64,000 nucleotides of DNA from the NCBI GenBank assembly GCA_965277625.1, contig OZ255827.1:930001-994000 (forward strand), in the 5' to 3' direction. The translations under genes and the position numbers were made by a program. The stretch comes from G965195345 sp965277625. Its GTDB lineage: Bacteria > Pseudomonadota > Gammaproteobacteria > CAKMZV01. The notes below the pieces were generated by a model. The model was not told the DNA's origin. It did not search any database and saw only the letters and a list, made by a program, of their open reading frames with translations. Position 1 is the first letter of the stretch. Each line of letters opens with the position of its first letter. Positions 1 to 8,646 of this stretch are shown here, piece after piece.

Positions 1-1
1 T

Positions 2-376
2 TCCTATCGTGATCCAAGATTACAAGAAACTTTGGCCGATTTTGAACAAAGCATCACTTGGTTGTTGGAAAATAAACACCAGTCTAATCAATTAGAAGAA
101 GCCATATTGAATGTGATGTCTAAGATTGATGCCCCGCTCAGCTCAATGGGGGAGGCCAACAAGGCATTTTTCGGACAATTGGATGGGTGTGATTTGAACT
201 GGCGCAAAGCTTACAGAGAGTCGGTTCTAAATGTGCAATTGAAGGATATACTGAGGGTTGCACAGCAGTATTTGCTGGTGCCTCCTGCAACGGCGGTGCT
301 CTGTAGCAAAGAGACGGCAGACCAATTAGAAAAAACAGGTTATACACATGAACGTTTTAATCAAGGAGTTAATTAG
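2..376 (+). CDS. M16 (insulinase-like) peptidase, C-terminal fragment
   Basis: The reading frame is open from the first bases of the window, so this is the 3' end of a larger gene. About 124 residues remain, with a C-terminal look typical of pitrilysin/insulinase family M16 metallopeptidases of the PreP or large two-half type: an alternating helical region (SQNLEEA-like segment, GEANKAFFGQLDG) and a closing LxxVAQQYL helix followed by the strand TAVLCS. The zinc motif HxxEH would lie upstream, outside the window. Its stop codon abuts the folD start with no gap, which suggests co-transcription. The family call is by pattern recognition of the C-terminal half only. Confidence 0.6.
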   Translation, partial: SYRDPRLQETLADFEQSITWLLENKHQSNQLEEAILNVMSKIDAPLSSMGEANKAFFGQLDGCDLNWRKAYRESVLNVQLKDILRVAQQYLLVPPATAVLCSKETADQLEKTGYTHERFNQGVN

Positions 377-1222
377 ATGAGTGCAAATATATTAGATGGG
401 ACATTGGTTCGGAATCAATTATTAGAAAAATTGAAAACTAAAATCAAAAAACACGTGGACGCGGGTCATCAACCGCCTGGGTTGGCCGTTGTTCTGGTGG
501 GCTTGGATTCAGCTTCAAGTGTTTATGTCAACAGCAAAACGCGCACTTGTGAGTCCATCGGCATTGAATCTTTCAGTCATCACCTACCCGCGACGATCAG
601 CCAGACGGAATTGATAGAACTCATTGATAAACTCAATAATGATGATCGGATCAATGGCATATTGGTTCAATTGCCTTTACCAGATCACATCAGTCCAGAA
701 CTCATCATTGGCAAGATTGTGCCAAGCAAAGATGTGGATGGATTTTTACCCATTAATTTGGGTCGCTTGGCATTGAATCAAAATCGACTGTCGCCCTGTA
801 CCCCAAAAGGCATTATGACGCTATTACGGCATTACGACATAACTTTGATGGGTCAAGAAGTGGTCGTGGTCGGCACCTCACGCATTGTTGGACGACCTAT
901 TACTTTAGAAATGCTCAACGAACGTGCCACTGTGACGGTTTGTTCGAGTAAAACGCGCGACCTTGCAGCGCATGTGCGACGAGCTGATGTGGTGGTGGTC
1001 GCAGCGGGCGTTAATCAGCTGGTTAAAGGCGACTGGATCAAACCCGGCGCGGTCGTGGTTGATGTTGGTATTCATCGTAATGACGACGGTAGTTTGTCGG
1101 GCGATGTTGAGTTTGACGTTGCAGTTCAACGCGCGGCTTGGATTACGCCTGTGCCTGGTGGTGTGGGGCCAATGACCATTGCCACTTTAATGGAAAACAC
1201 GGTGATAGCCGCGGGGTTATAA
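377..1222 (+). CDS. folD: Bifunctional methylene-THF dehydrogenase/cyclohydrolase FolD
   Basis: 281 residues, the normal FolD length. It oxidises 5,10-methylene-THF to methenyl-THF with NADP and hydrolyses this to 10-formyl-THF, in the cytosol. Visible are the substrate-binding segment with YVNSKTRTCE (catalytic Lys) near residue 50, QLPLPDHI near 98, KDVDGF near 120, the Rossmann loop VVVGTSRIVGRP near 160 and the C-terminal PGGVGPMTIATL. The usual VGRS serine is replaced: the sequence reads SRIVGRPI. ATG follows directly on the upstream stop codon. It converges with murE with only 5 bases between the stops. Confidence 0.97.
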   Translation: MSANILDGTLVRNQLLEKLKTKIKKHVDAGHQPPGLAVVLVGLDSASSVYVNSKTRTCESIGIESFSHHLPATISQTELIELIDKLNNDDRINGILVQLPLPDHISPELIIGKIVPSKDVDGFLPINLGRLALNQNRLSPCTPKGIMTLLRHYDITLMGQEVVVVGTSRIVGRPITLEMLNERATVTVCSSKTRDLAAHVRRADVVVVAAGVNQLVKGDWIKPGAVVVDVGIHRNDDGSLSGDVEFDVAVQRAAWITPVPGGVGPMTIATLMENTVIAAGL

Positions 1223-1227
1223 ACCGC

Positions 1228-2712
1228 TCAACCAAGCTCGCTCTTTTCCTCTATTGCGGCTTTTTTAAGCTGAGCCATCAGTTTCTTTGCCACAGACTTG
1301 TCGCAAAATTCGTGGCGAACGTCCCCAATAATTTGGGTCGTCTCATGACCTTTGCCTGCTATGAGAATCACATCATCGCTTTGCGCCTTTGTCAGCGCAG
1401 TTGAGATGGCGTCATAGCGGTTTGGTATTTCAATTGCATCTGGCGCGCCTTGTCGCACTTGTTGCCGAATCAGATGGGGCGGTTCATGTCTTGGATTATC
1501 GTCAGTAACAATCACATGATCAGCATATTTTTGGGCAATGGCGCCCATTTTTTTTCGTTTATCTTGGTCTCTATTGCCACCACAACCAAACACACACCAC
1601 AGTTGACCTTGGGTTAGATCTTTAACGCTTTTGAGTGCTTTGGTTAAGGCGTCTGGGGTGTGCGCATAGTCTATCACCACACTGGGGCTTTCTTCGTCAG
1701 TGAGCCATTCCATTCTGCCTGCAGCGGTCTGTAGGGTGGTCGCCTTGTCTATGATTTTTTCCAAATCAATGCCTAATGTGTGCGCAACGACGATGGCAGC
1801 GGTGATATTTTCCATTTGAAAATAACCTTGAATGGGGGCAGAGACTGGGTAGTCTCGGCCTTGGTGGCGCAAAGTGAAGCGAATGCCTAAGTGAGACTGG
1901 TTCAACGCTGAACAGTACCAGTCTGCATCGGCTGATTGTCCATAAGTTATACACGATTCTGGGTGAGATTTTGCCAAGTTTGCGCCCATTTCATCCCCAA
2001 CATTGATGATCCAATTGCGAGGTTGATATTGGCGAAAGAAATTAAATTTCACCGCAATATATTCTGCCAATGTACCGTGGTAATCTAAATGGTCTTGGGT
2101 GATATTGGTTAACACACCTGCGCTGAACTTAATGCCTCCAATGCGATTTTGATGAATGCCATGCGAGGAAACTTCCATGACGATCACATCAACATGAAGC
2201 GCCTTAAAGTGTGCCAACTGTCGGTGTAAATTCAGATTGTCTAAGGTGGTTAGGGGACCACTTTGTAAATAAGTGCCTGTATGATCGACAATGCCATTGC
2301 CAGTCGTACCCAACAAACCAATTTTATTAAATCGACAAAGCAGAAGTTGGGCACAGATCGTTGCCACAGACGTTTTGCCATTGGTGCCGGTGATGCCAAT
2401 GACGGGCATGGGCAGAGATTGGGTTTTGAAATATTTGGCGTACAAGGTGCTACGCAGCGTTACCAAATTGGCAATGGTTAAGCAAGGAATGCTGATGTCA
2501 CTGGTGTAGGGTTGATCGCTCAAAACGGCACAAGCGCCATTGGCAACCGCATTTTCAACATAATCTAAACCATGCTTGCCCCCGCTCAGCGGTAAGGCAA
2601 TGTAGATATAGTTTGCTCGGATGCTTTGTGAATCTTCAGACAGTCCCAAAAAAGGCAGATTGGGCGCTTCGATAATGCCAGAAAGCCACTCAGAGAGGTT
2701 CAAGCTGGGCAT
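1228..2712 (-). CDS. murE: UDP-MurNAc-tripeptide synthetase MurE
   Basis: About 494 residues from the ATG at 2712. The frame is open further upstream, but the first 46 residues read through the end of ftsI and do not resemble MurE. It adds the third-position diamino acid to UDP-MurNAc-L-Ala-D-Glu. Seen: the P-loop GTNGKTS near residue 110, the central domain, and DNPR in the ligase C-terminal domain, the motif linked to meso-diaminopimelate specificity. It overlaps the end of ftsI by about 23 bases, consistent with translational coupling. murF, mraY and murD, which normally follow, are absent here: the cluster ends at this gene and meets folD head-on. Confidence 0.95.
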   Translation of the reverse strand: MPSLNLSEWLSGIIEAPNLPFLGLSEDSQSIRANYIYIALPLSGGKHGLDYVENAVANGACAVLSDQPYTSDISIPCLTIANLVTLRSTLYAKYFKTQSLPMPVIGITGTNGKTSVATICAQLLLCRFNKIGLLGTTGNGIVDHTGTYLQSGPLTTLDNLNLHRQLAHFKALHVDVIVMEVSSHGIHQNRIGGIKFSAGVLTNITQDHLDYHGTLAEYIAVKFNFFRQYQPRNWIINVGDEMGANLAKSHPESCITYGQSADADWYCSALNQSHLGIRFTLRHQGRDYPVSAPIQGYFQMENITAAIVVAHTLGIDLEKIIDKATTLQTAAGRMEWLTDEESPSVVIDYAHTPDALTKALKSVKDLTQGQLWCVFGCGGNRDQDKRKKMGAIAQKYADHVIVTDDNPRHEPPHLIRQQVRQGAPDAIEIPNRYDAISTALTKAQSDDVILIAGKGHETTQIIGDVRHEFCDKSVAKKLMAQLKKAAIEEKSELG

Positions 2713-4471
2713 GTTGCCGTTCGATCTTTGGTTCAACTTTCTTGGCAGGTGGTACCCCATATATTCTGAGTAACTGCGGCATGACTTCACCAAAGACCGG
2801 CGCTGCACTGTCTCCGCCGTAGTAGCGTTCTTCTTCTTTATCATGCTCAATCATGACGATCATCACAAATTTTGGATCTTCAGCGGGGACCATGCCAGCA
2901 AAAAATGCACGGTAGTGGTATTGACCGGCTCTTTTATGGCGAACGGTGCCTGTTTTACCTGCGACGGTATAACCGTTTACTTTGGCTAAGGGCGCTGTGC
3001 CGCCGAGTTTTGCCACACTGGTCATAGCGTGCCTGATGAGTTTAACATTCGATGGTTTGGCGACGAGGGCTTGTTCTGTTTCGGGCATGGCTTGGTTCCA
3101 AATGTGTACCGTTGGAATCAGGCCATCATTGGCAATGGCCAGATATAAACGAGACAGATCCAGTAAATCCAAAGTAAAACCATAGCCGTAAGTTCGAGAT
3201 AGGAAATCAGCATTTTGCCAAGTATCGTGATGGGCAATACTCAATATGTCTGGTGGACTATAGGCGTGGAGGGGATTGGTACGTCCCCAGCCCAGTTTTT
3301 TATGCATTTGCCACAAGGCAACTTTGCCGATTTTTTGACCGATTTTAACGGCGCCAATGTTGCTTGATTTTTGCAATATGCCTGCCACATCGAGCACACC
3401 GAAGTGTCTGGGGTCTGTAACTCTATAGCCTTCAACGAAAATCAATTTATTGGCGTTGATGGTTGAGGATATGGCGATTACCTCTGATTCTAAACCCGCC
3501 AACATGGTGGCAGGTTTGACGGTCGAGCCTGGTTGTACTTTATCAAAAATGGCATGATTGGTTAAGGCGGCCTGTTTCCAATTGCGCGGGTTATTTGAAT
3601 TAAATGTGGGCAGCGATACCATGGACAATAATTTACCCGTTTCAGCTTCTATGATAATCGCTGATGCCGATTTAGCTTGATGCTTCTGATAGGCATTAAA
3701 TAAGGCTTTATGGGTTAGATACTGTACGCGTTGGTCAAGCGTTAATTGCAAGGTTTCACCGTGTTGGGCTGGCTCAAGGATTTTCCAACCGATGTATTTT
3801 CGTTCTTTGCTGCGTCCTGTCCAAATGGTTTCTCTTTTACCCGAAGTTTCCAATAACTGTTGATTAAACCAGCGTTCTGCCCCCAGAATGGGTCGCCCGC
3901 TTTTATTGATCACGCCAACGACATGAGCCCCAACCTCCCTGTTTGGATAAGCTCGGACGTAGTGGTCTTTTATATTGAAATAATTGATGCGATGGGTTTT
4001 GATCAATTGCGCTAATTTCGCATGTTTTTCAGGCGTTAATTTTTCGATGACGGTTAAATACCTTCTTTTGGGATTTTTTTGAGCATAATCGAACAAGTTA
4101 ACTTTGCTTTGCAGTATTGTTTGTGCGCTGTGTAGGACTTCTTTTGCCTCAGCGAGTGTTTTATTGTTTTTTTGAGCATTCTTGACGTATTGATGAAACC
4201 TTAATGGATCAAATCCTACTCTGTGGAACACGGCATTGCCCGCCAATAACATATTGTCATCGGAATAAATATTGCCTCTCAGTGCGACATCAACCCACTG
4301 CCTTTTGATGGTCTTATCGCGTAATTGTTTAAAGTCTGTCATCTCATTATGTTGAGTCAACTGCCAACCTCTGACACAGAGAATGGCCAACATGACTAGC
4401 AGCAAAAACCATAGAAACCCCATTCGGTATCGAGGAAATTCAAAGGTCATTTCTTTTTGTTGTGTTTTCAT
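2690..4471 (-). CDS. ftsI: Septal peptidoglycan transpeptidase FtsI (PBP3)
   Basis: About 593 residues from ATG 4471, five bases after the ftsL stop. The open frame extends further upstream but overlaps ftsL. A short cytoplasmic N-terminus and one membrane helix (FLWFLLLVMLAIL) precede a PBP dimerisation domain and the transpeptidase domain. All three active-site motifs are present: SxxK (PGSTVKPA), SxN (KSSNIGA) and KTG (AGKTGTV). It crosslinks septal peptidoglycan in the periplasm as partner of FtsW. No large C-terminal PASTA extension is seen. Confidence 0.95.
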   Translation of the reverse strand: MKTQQKEMTFEFPRYRMGFLWFLLLVMLAILCVRGWQLTQHNEMTDFKQLRDKTIKRQWVDVALRGNIYSDDNMLLAGNAVFHRVGFDPLRFHQYVKNAQKNNKTLAEAKEVLHSAQTILQSKVNLFDYAQKNPKRRYLTVIEKLTPEKHAKLAQLIKTHRINYFNIKDHYVRAYPNREVGAHVVGVINKSGRPILGAERWFNQQLLETSGKRETIWTGRSKERKYIGWKILEPAQHGETLQLTLDQRVQYLTHKALFNAYQKHQAKSASAIIIEAETGKLLSMVSLPTFNSNNPRNWKQAALTNHAIFDKVQPGSTVKPATMLAGLESEVIAISSTINANKLIFVEGYRVTDPRHFGVLDVAGILQKSSNIGAVKIGQKIGKVALWQMHKKLGWGRTNPLHAYSPPDILSIAHHDTWQNADFLSRTYGYGFTLDLLDLSRLYLAIANDGLIPTVHIWNQAMPETEQALVAKPSNVKLIRHAMTSVAKLGGTAPLAKVNGYTVAGKTGTVRHKRAGQYHYRAFFAGMVPAEDPKFVMIVMIEHDKEEERYYGGDSAAPVFGEVMPQLLRIYGVPPAKKVEPKIERQHAQLEPL

Positions 4472-4475
4472 CGCT

Positions 4476-4793
4476 TTATTGGGGTGTGCTGCTTTCTTTG
4501 ACACTGAAGTCAATAATGGTATGAGTCTTTGGTTCTGTGATGAACTGGTTATCCTTAGCCCAGTCATCAATTTTGGGATAGCTCTTTAAGAAAGACTCCT
4601 CCAGTTCATAATGGCTGATCAATTGGATGAGTTGTTTGTTTTGATCTAATTGGGTATGATGTTTATGCGTTTGCAGTAGATTTTGATAGCTGACAATGAT
4701 CAGGGCAATCAAATGAATGCTGACGACACAAAGCGCGACAATCCACCAGAACCATCGATTCGTTTTGTTTTGTTGCGTTTTGGAATCGGCCAT
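4476..4793 (-). CDS. ftsL: Cell division protein FtsL
   Basis: 105 residues: a short cytoplasmic start rich in Gln/Lys/Asn, one strong membrane helix (WFWWIVALCVVSIHLIALIIV) at about 14-34, then a periplasmic segment with heptad-like spacing (NLLQTHKHHTQLDQNKQLIQLI) typical of the FtsL coiled coil. FtsL forms a complex with FtsB and FtsQ; an ftsB gene lies downstream of eno in this window. Primary sequence identity in this family is low, so the call rests on size, topology and position just before ftsI. Confidence 0.8.
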   Translation of the reverse strand: MADSKTQQNKTNRWFWWIVALCVVSIHLIALIIVSYQNLLQTHKHHTQLDQNKQLIQLISHYELEESFLKSYPKIDDWAKDNQFITEPKTHTIIDFSVKESSTPQ

Positions 4794-4807
4794 GCACAGT
4801 TCAATGA

Positions 4808-6298
4808 TCAGTCTAACTGCTTCCTCATAAGAGTGGGCTGTTGATACATGTCTCTAGGATTCGTCCATGTTTTTGTATCCATTCTATTGCGTAAATTCGG
4901 TTTGTTTTCACTCAAAGGGATAACGTCTTTTTTGGGTGCTGCTGGTTCTTGAACCTGCTCCTCTTCTATGGTCGTTGAGACTTTTGGTTCTGCTGGATCA
5001 CAACTGATGCCCGTTGCAATTAAAATGATTTGAAGTTTGTCTTCCATGGACGAATCGGGCATCAAACAGATCTTCACCCGATCTTCTTGTACATAATTGG
5101 ATAGTAGGGCTTTGACATGTCCAATTTCTTGTTTGCCAAATCGTCCTTTAATATTGATGAGCATGCTTTTTGCATGGGTAAACATTTGAATATCCATGAG
5201 TGGATTCTCTAAGGCTTCTGCCACAGCTGTGTCGGCGCGGTTATCGTTCTTACCGCTGGCTTCGCCTTTGCCTATCAAGGCACGACCACGGAATCGACAA
5301 GCGGTTTTTAAGTCATTAAAATCGGCGTTGACCATACCATGATTGGCTAAAACCTCATAAATGCCCGTGATAGAGTCTGCCAAGACTTGGTGCGCTCTGG
5401 CCATTTGTGCATCAATATCATCCGCTTCAACATATTCCAAATTCTCATTGGGTAATACAATCAGCGCATCGGTGTATTTTTGTAGTTCTTCTAAGCCTTG
5501 ATTGGCCATCTCTGTTTTGCCTTCCCAATCATAGGGCATGTACACCACAGAAACCACCAGAATGCTCATATCACTGGCAATTTTAGCAATGACTGGAGAA
5601 GCACCAGTGCCAGTGCCACCACCCATTGACGTTGAAAGAAATATCATGTGGGTATCTTCCAAATGTTGGCGAATTTGCGCTTCTTGTTCTTCTGCAAATC
5701 GTCTGCCAATGACAGGGTCGCCGCCTGCACCCAAACCTTTATCACCTAATTTTATTTTACGATCTGCTGATTTATTCAATAAGGTTTGCTCATCAGAATT
5801 GACGGCAATTAATTCAATATGCTTAATGTCGGTTGAGTGGGTAATATAATCAACGGCATTACAGCCTGCACCGCCAACGCCAATCACTTTAATGACGGTG
5901 TTTAAGGGAGAATCCTTGGGGGATTGTTGATCCGATGGATCATCGGATTGTGCAGCGCCATTCACTTTGTGAGACTCCGGCTTTTTGGTTTCTAAGGGCG
6001 TATTTGAGTGAAATTTAGCCGGTTTGATGATCGTTTGTTCAGTCACCACAGATTGAGACGCCATAGTGGGTTCAAATGACTCGGTTTCTGCGCTCCAAAA
6101 AGCATCGCCCATGTCATCATAATGACTGTTAGGATGATACGATTCGTCCAAATAAAAAGCTTGTTCGTTCAAGTCAGGCATCATGACACGTGCGTCCCTA
6201 TGATGCTGTTTGACTATTTTGGGCGTTTTGACTTCCTCAATGATGAGTTCAAAGGGCATGTCGCCGAACGTGGGGGTGTTTAACTGATGTTTAGCCAT
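4808..6298 (-). CDS. FtsZ-family GTPase, divergent, N-terminally extended
   Basis: 496 residues. The tubulin/FtsZ core starts only at about residue 133 (TVIKVIGVGGAGCNAVD). It has the tubulin signature GGGTGTGAS, a G-box region GLGAGGDP, and a T7 synergy loop (NADFNDLKT) that keeps the catalytic Asp. The C-terminus ends in a recognisable conserved tail peptide (QQPTLMRKQLD, compare DIPAFLRKQAD in E. coli). The first ~132 residues are a Ser/Asp/Gln-rich tail with no domain I recognise. An AAAGGT ribosome site 9 bases before ATG 6298 supports the long start. The position is odd: between rsmH and ftsL, whereas ftsZ normally ends the dcw cluster after ftsQ-ftsA. Several core residues differ from canonical gammaproteobacterial FtsZ. 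It could be the only FtsZ, moved and modified, or a second paralogue. Confidence 0.9.
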   Translation of the reverse strand: MAKHQLNTPTFGDMPFELIIEEVKTPKIVKQHHRDARVMMPDLNEQAFYLDESYHPNSHYDDMGDAFWSAETESFEPTMASQSVVTEQTIIKPAKFHSNTPLETKKPESHKVNGAAQSDDPSDQQSPKDSPLNTVIKVIGVGGAGCNAVDYITHSTDIKHIELIAVNSDEQTLLNKSADRKIKLGDKGLGAGGDPVIGRRFAEEQEAQIRQHLEDTHMIFLSTSMGGGTGTGASPVIAKIASDMSILVVSVVYMPYDWEGKTEMANQGLEELQKYTDALIVLPNENLEYVEADDIDAQMARAHQVLADSITGIYEVLANHGMVNADFNDLKTACRFRGRALIGKGEASGKNDNRADTAVAEALENPLMDIQMFTHAKSMLINIKGRFGKQEIGHVKALLSNYVQEDRVKICLMPDSSMEDKLQIILIATGISCDPAEPKVSTTIEEEQVQEPAAPKKDVIPLSENKPNLRNRMDTKTWTNPRDMYQQPTLMRKQLD

Positions 6299-6408
6299 TT
6301 TGAATACCTTTGGGTTTGATGTTTGATGGGTCTATACCTTGCCTCATTGCTTTGATGGCGCAGTTTCTGCAAAGAATAGACACATGGTGAGTTATATGGT
6401 TCATAGGG

Positions 6409-7308
6409 TTATATTTTTTCAATCACAGTCAATTGAGCGCTACGCGCTCTGGGGTTATTGCTGATCTCTGCAGCACTCGGTGTTGTTTTAGCTATGAGCT
6501 TAATCGTGCTTTGGTTGTGGGTGACTGGCAAACCTCTGGGGACATCTGGCACCCCAGATTTGAGTTTACGAAACTGTTTAATGACTTGATGTTCAAGCGA
6601 ATGAAACGTTAAAGTCGCCAATCGGCCCTTGGATTTCAACAAAGCGTGGCATTGTTCCAAAGTCTTTTCTAAAGCAGGGATTTCATCATTGATCACCAAG
6701 CGCAGCGCTTGAAAGGTACGAGTGGCTGGATGTTTGTTCTTTTCACGTTTTACAATGGCCGAAACCAACTTTGCAAGCTCAGTTGTTGTGTGCAGCCCAT
6801 CGCTTTTTAACGCCGATTTGATGTGTTTGGCAATGGTGCGCGAATGTCTTTCTTGACCATATTTCCATAGCGCATTGGCGATGGTTGGCTCATCATTTTT
6901 GAGCAACCATTGGCGAGCGGTTAAACCCGTCGAACGATCCATGCGCATATCCAAGGGTCCTGACTGTTGAAATGAGAATCCACGGTGGGCTTCGTCCAAT
7001 TGTGGAGACGAAACACCGACATCGAGGAAAATGCCATCAATGGCACCGTCCTTGTCTGACATAGCAGCCGATATATTGCTGAAGTTGTCGTGAATCAACT
7101 GTAATCTGTTGTCACTAAAATGGTTGTGACCATAATCAATGGCTTCAAGGTCTTGATCAATGGCAAATAAGGTGGCTTTGGCGCTGAGTTGCTCAAGTAA
7201 TGCTGCTGAATGCCCCCCACGACCAAAGGTCCCATCAACATAGACGCCGTCTGTATCAGTAATTAAATGTTTTGTGACTTCGGCAACCATGATAGGGTGG
7301 TGTAGCAT
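6409..7308 (-). CDS. rsmH: 16S rRNA m4C1402 methyltransferase RsmH
   Basis: 299 residues, usual length. It N4-methylates C1402 of 16S rRNA using SAM. Seen: the N-terminal HxPVxxxEV-like start (HHPIMVAEV), the SAM loop VDGTFGRGGHS near residue 25, DVGVSSPQLDEAHRGFSF near 97, and the C-terminal TFHSLEHQVIK motif near 235. It starts immediately after the mraZ stop with no spacer, the classic mraZ-rsmH arrangement. A 110-base gap separates it from the FtsZ-like gene that follows. Confidence 0.96.
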   Translation of the reverse strand: MLHHPIMVAEVTKHLITDTDGVYVDGTFGRGGHSAALLEQLSAKATLFAIDQDLEAIDYGHNHFSDNRLQLIHDNFSNISAAMSDKDGAIDGIFLDVGVSSPQLDEAHRGFSFQQSGPLDMRMDRSTGLTARQWLLKNDEPTIANALWKYGQERHSRTIAKHIKSALKSDGLHTTTELAKLVSAIVKREKNKHPATRTFQALRLVINDEIPALEKTLEQCHALLKSKGRLATLTFHSLEHQVIKQFRKLKSGVPDVPRGLPVTHNQSTIKLIAKTTPSAAEISNNPRARSAQLTVIEKI

Positions 7309-7752
7309 TTATGTTTTAAGATTTTGTAATACTTCAGTCAAGGGGTTGGATTTATCCAAAGGTTCTAAAATGTCTGGTTGAACAGCGCTGATTTCAAATT
7401 TATTGCCTAAGCGTCTCAGATCAACTTCGGTGGTTATGTGCGCATAAGCCATCAGTACTGAGGGCAATCGAATGCGCCCAGCATTGTCCATAATAACTTC
7501 GGTGGCACTGCCAAGGAAACGACGTTTTGCTTCGCTGGCTTGAGGGTCAATGCTTGATAATTGGGACCAAGCAGGCATGATTTCCTCTTCCCAATAACGG
7601 AAAGGGTAGAGCACCAATATGCGCTCGTATAAATCAATCGTTGAAATCAGTCTCTTACCCCAAGATTCCAATAATTCGTTTCTATAGCGTACGGGAATGG
7701 CAATGCGTGCCTTGTCGTCTAATTTGATTTGTGCAGGACCTGGAAAATTCAT
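7309..7752 (-). CDS. mraZ: Transcriptional regulator MraZ
   Basis: About 147 residues from ATG 7752; a longer frame starts seven codons upstream but the family start is MNFPGPAQIKLD. It has two SpoVT/AbrB-like MraZ repeats: the first with DDKARIAIPVRYRNEL, the second with DNAGRIRLPSVLMAYA. MraZ is a DNA-binding regulator of the division/cell-wall cluster and opens the operon here. Its own upstream region carries the expected TGGGN repeats. Confidence 0.95.
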   Translation of the reverse strand: MNFPGPAQIKLDDKARIAIPVRYRNELLESWGKRLISTIDLYERILVLYPFRYWEEEIMPAWSQLSSIDPQASEAKRRFLGSATEVIMDNAGRIRLPSVLMAYAHITTEVDLRRLGNKFEISAVQPDILEPLDKSNPLTEVLQNLKT

Positions 7753-7765
7753 AGTGCGCAAATTA

Positions 7766-7780
7766 TCCCACAAATTCCCA
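7766..7780 (-). promoter_or_regulatory. MraZ box (two TGGGN repeats)
   Basis: Read on the minus strand, two TGGGA boxes are separated by 5 bases (TGGGA-ATTTG-TGGGA), about 14 bases upstream of the mraZ ATG. MraZ in E. coli and mollicutes binds direct TGGGN repeats with 5-base spacers. Only two clear repeats are visible here, where E. coli has three. This predicts autoregulation of the division operon. Confidence 0.75.
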
Positions 7781-8043
7781 CTTTGTGAAGTAATTTTTAT
7801 AATTTAGTGGCTATTATGCGCGTATATTATTAGAAATTAAATTAAGTATAATTAGATAACTTATTGATATATTTGTATAAAATATTTGAGTGTATTTTTG
7901 TGGTAATTTTATAATATTTACTGAAATATCAAAGAAATGAACATTAAATGTCCCTTCTTAGTAGAGAATAGCCTTGTCAAACTGAAAAAAACAGTAGAAT
8001 TCTTTAACTTTTGGCTACCAATCGCCCCCGACAATCTAAACGC
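7781..8043. promoter_or_regulatory. Divergent AT-rich promoter region mraZ/engB
   Basis: About 260 bases of very AT-rich DNA between divergent mraZ and engB. It must hold promoters for both operons; several TATAAT-like hexamers occur (for example around 7900-7915), so no single promoter can be chosen by eye. No ORF or RNA gene is evident. Confidence 0.5.
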
Positions 8044-8634
8044 ATGGACTTTTCTCAAACATCTTTCATACTAAGCACCCCTTTGTTAGAAACGGCACCC
8101 ACTGACACAGGGAGTGAAATTGCTTTTGCAGGGCGCTCTAATGCGGGTAAATCAAGTTTCTTGAACGCATTGTGCCGCCAAAAATCTTTGGCAGTGACCT
8201 CCAAAACACCAGGTAGAACTCGACATTTGGTGTTTTTTCAATGCCAAGAATCCGCTCAGCAACGCTTGGTTGATTTGCCTGGCTATGGATTTGCCAAAGC
8301 GTCCAAAACAGAACAGAAGAAGTGGCAGAACTTGATTGGTACTTACATCAGTGGTCGTCAATCATTGCGCGGGATCGTTTTGATTTGTGATGTGCGTCAC
8401 CCACTGCGTGACACCGATTTTATGTTATTAGATCTGGTAGAAAGTTTACAGATCCCTGTACATTTGTTTTTTTCTAAAGCCGATAAGATCAGCAACAACG
8501 TGTTGTTTCAACAGAAAAAACAATTTGAAAAACAATTAGAAGCGTTTCAAGTGGTCAGTTTTTCAGTGGGTTCGTCCAAATCCAAAAAAGGCTTGGAAGC
8601 CGTGGAAAATTGGATTCGTTTATATTTGCGCTAA
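8044..8634 (+). CDS. engB: Ribosome biogenesis GTPase EngB (YsxC/YihA)
   Basis: 196 residues from ATG 8044. A TTG 33 bases upstream is in frame but adds residues foreign to the family. TRAFAC GTPase: G1 GRSNAGKSS, G2 TSKTPGRTR, G3 DLPGYGFA, G4 SKADK, G5-like SVGSSKSKKG. It assists 50S subunit assembly. It is followed after 12 bases by ubiA on the same strand. Confidence 0.95.
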   Translation: MDFSQTSFILSTPLLETAPTDTGSEIAFAGRSNAGKSSFLNALCRQKSLAVTSKTPGRTRHLVFFQCQESAQQRLVDLPGYGFAKASKTEQKKWQNLIGTYISGRQSLRGIVLICDVRHPLRDTDFMLLDLVESLQIPVHLFFSKADKISNNVLFQQKKQFEKQLEAFQVVSFSVGSSKSKKGLEAVENWIRLYLR

Positions 8635-8646
8635 GGGGCACTCATC

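Noticed and set aside
1138..1404. 88-codon ORF between folD and murE
   Set aside because: Overlaps both convergent genes and has no family match; shadow.
8011..8043. Upstream TTG start for engB
   Set aside because: The added residues do not resemble the family start; the ATG at 8044 aligns with known EngB proteins.
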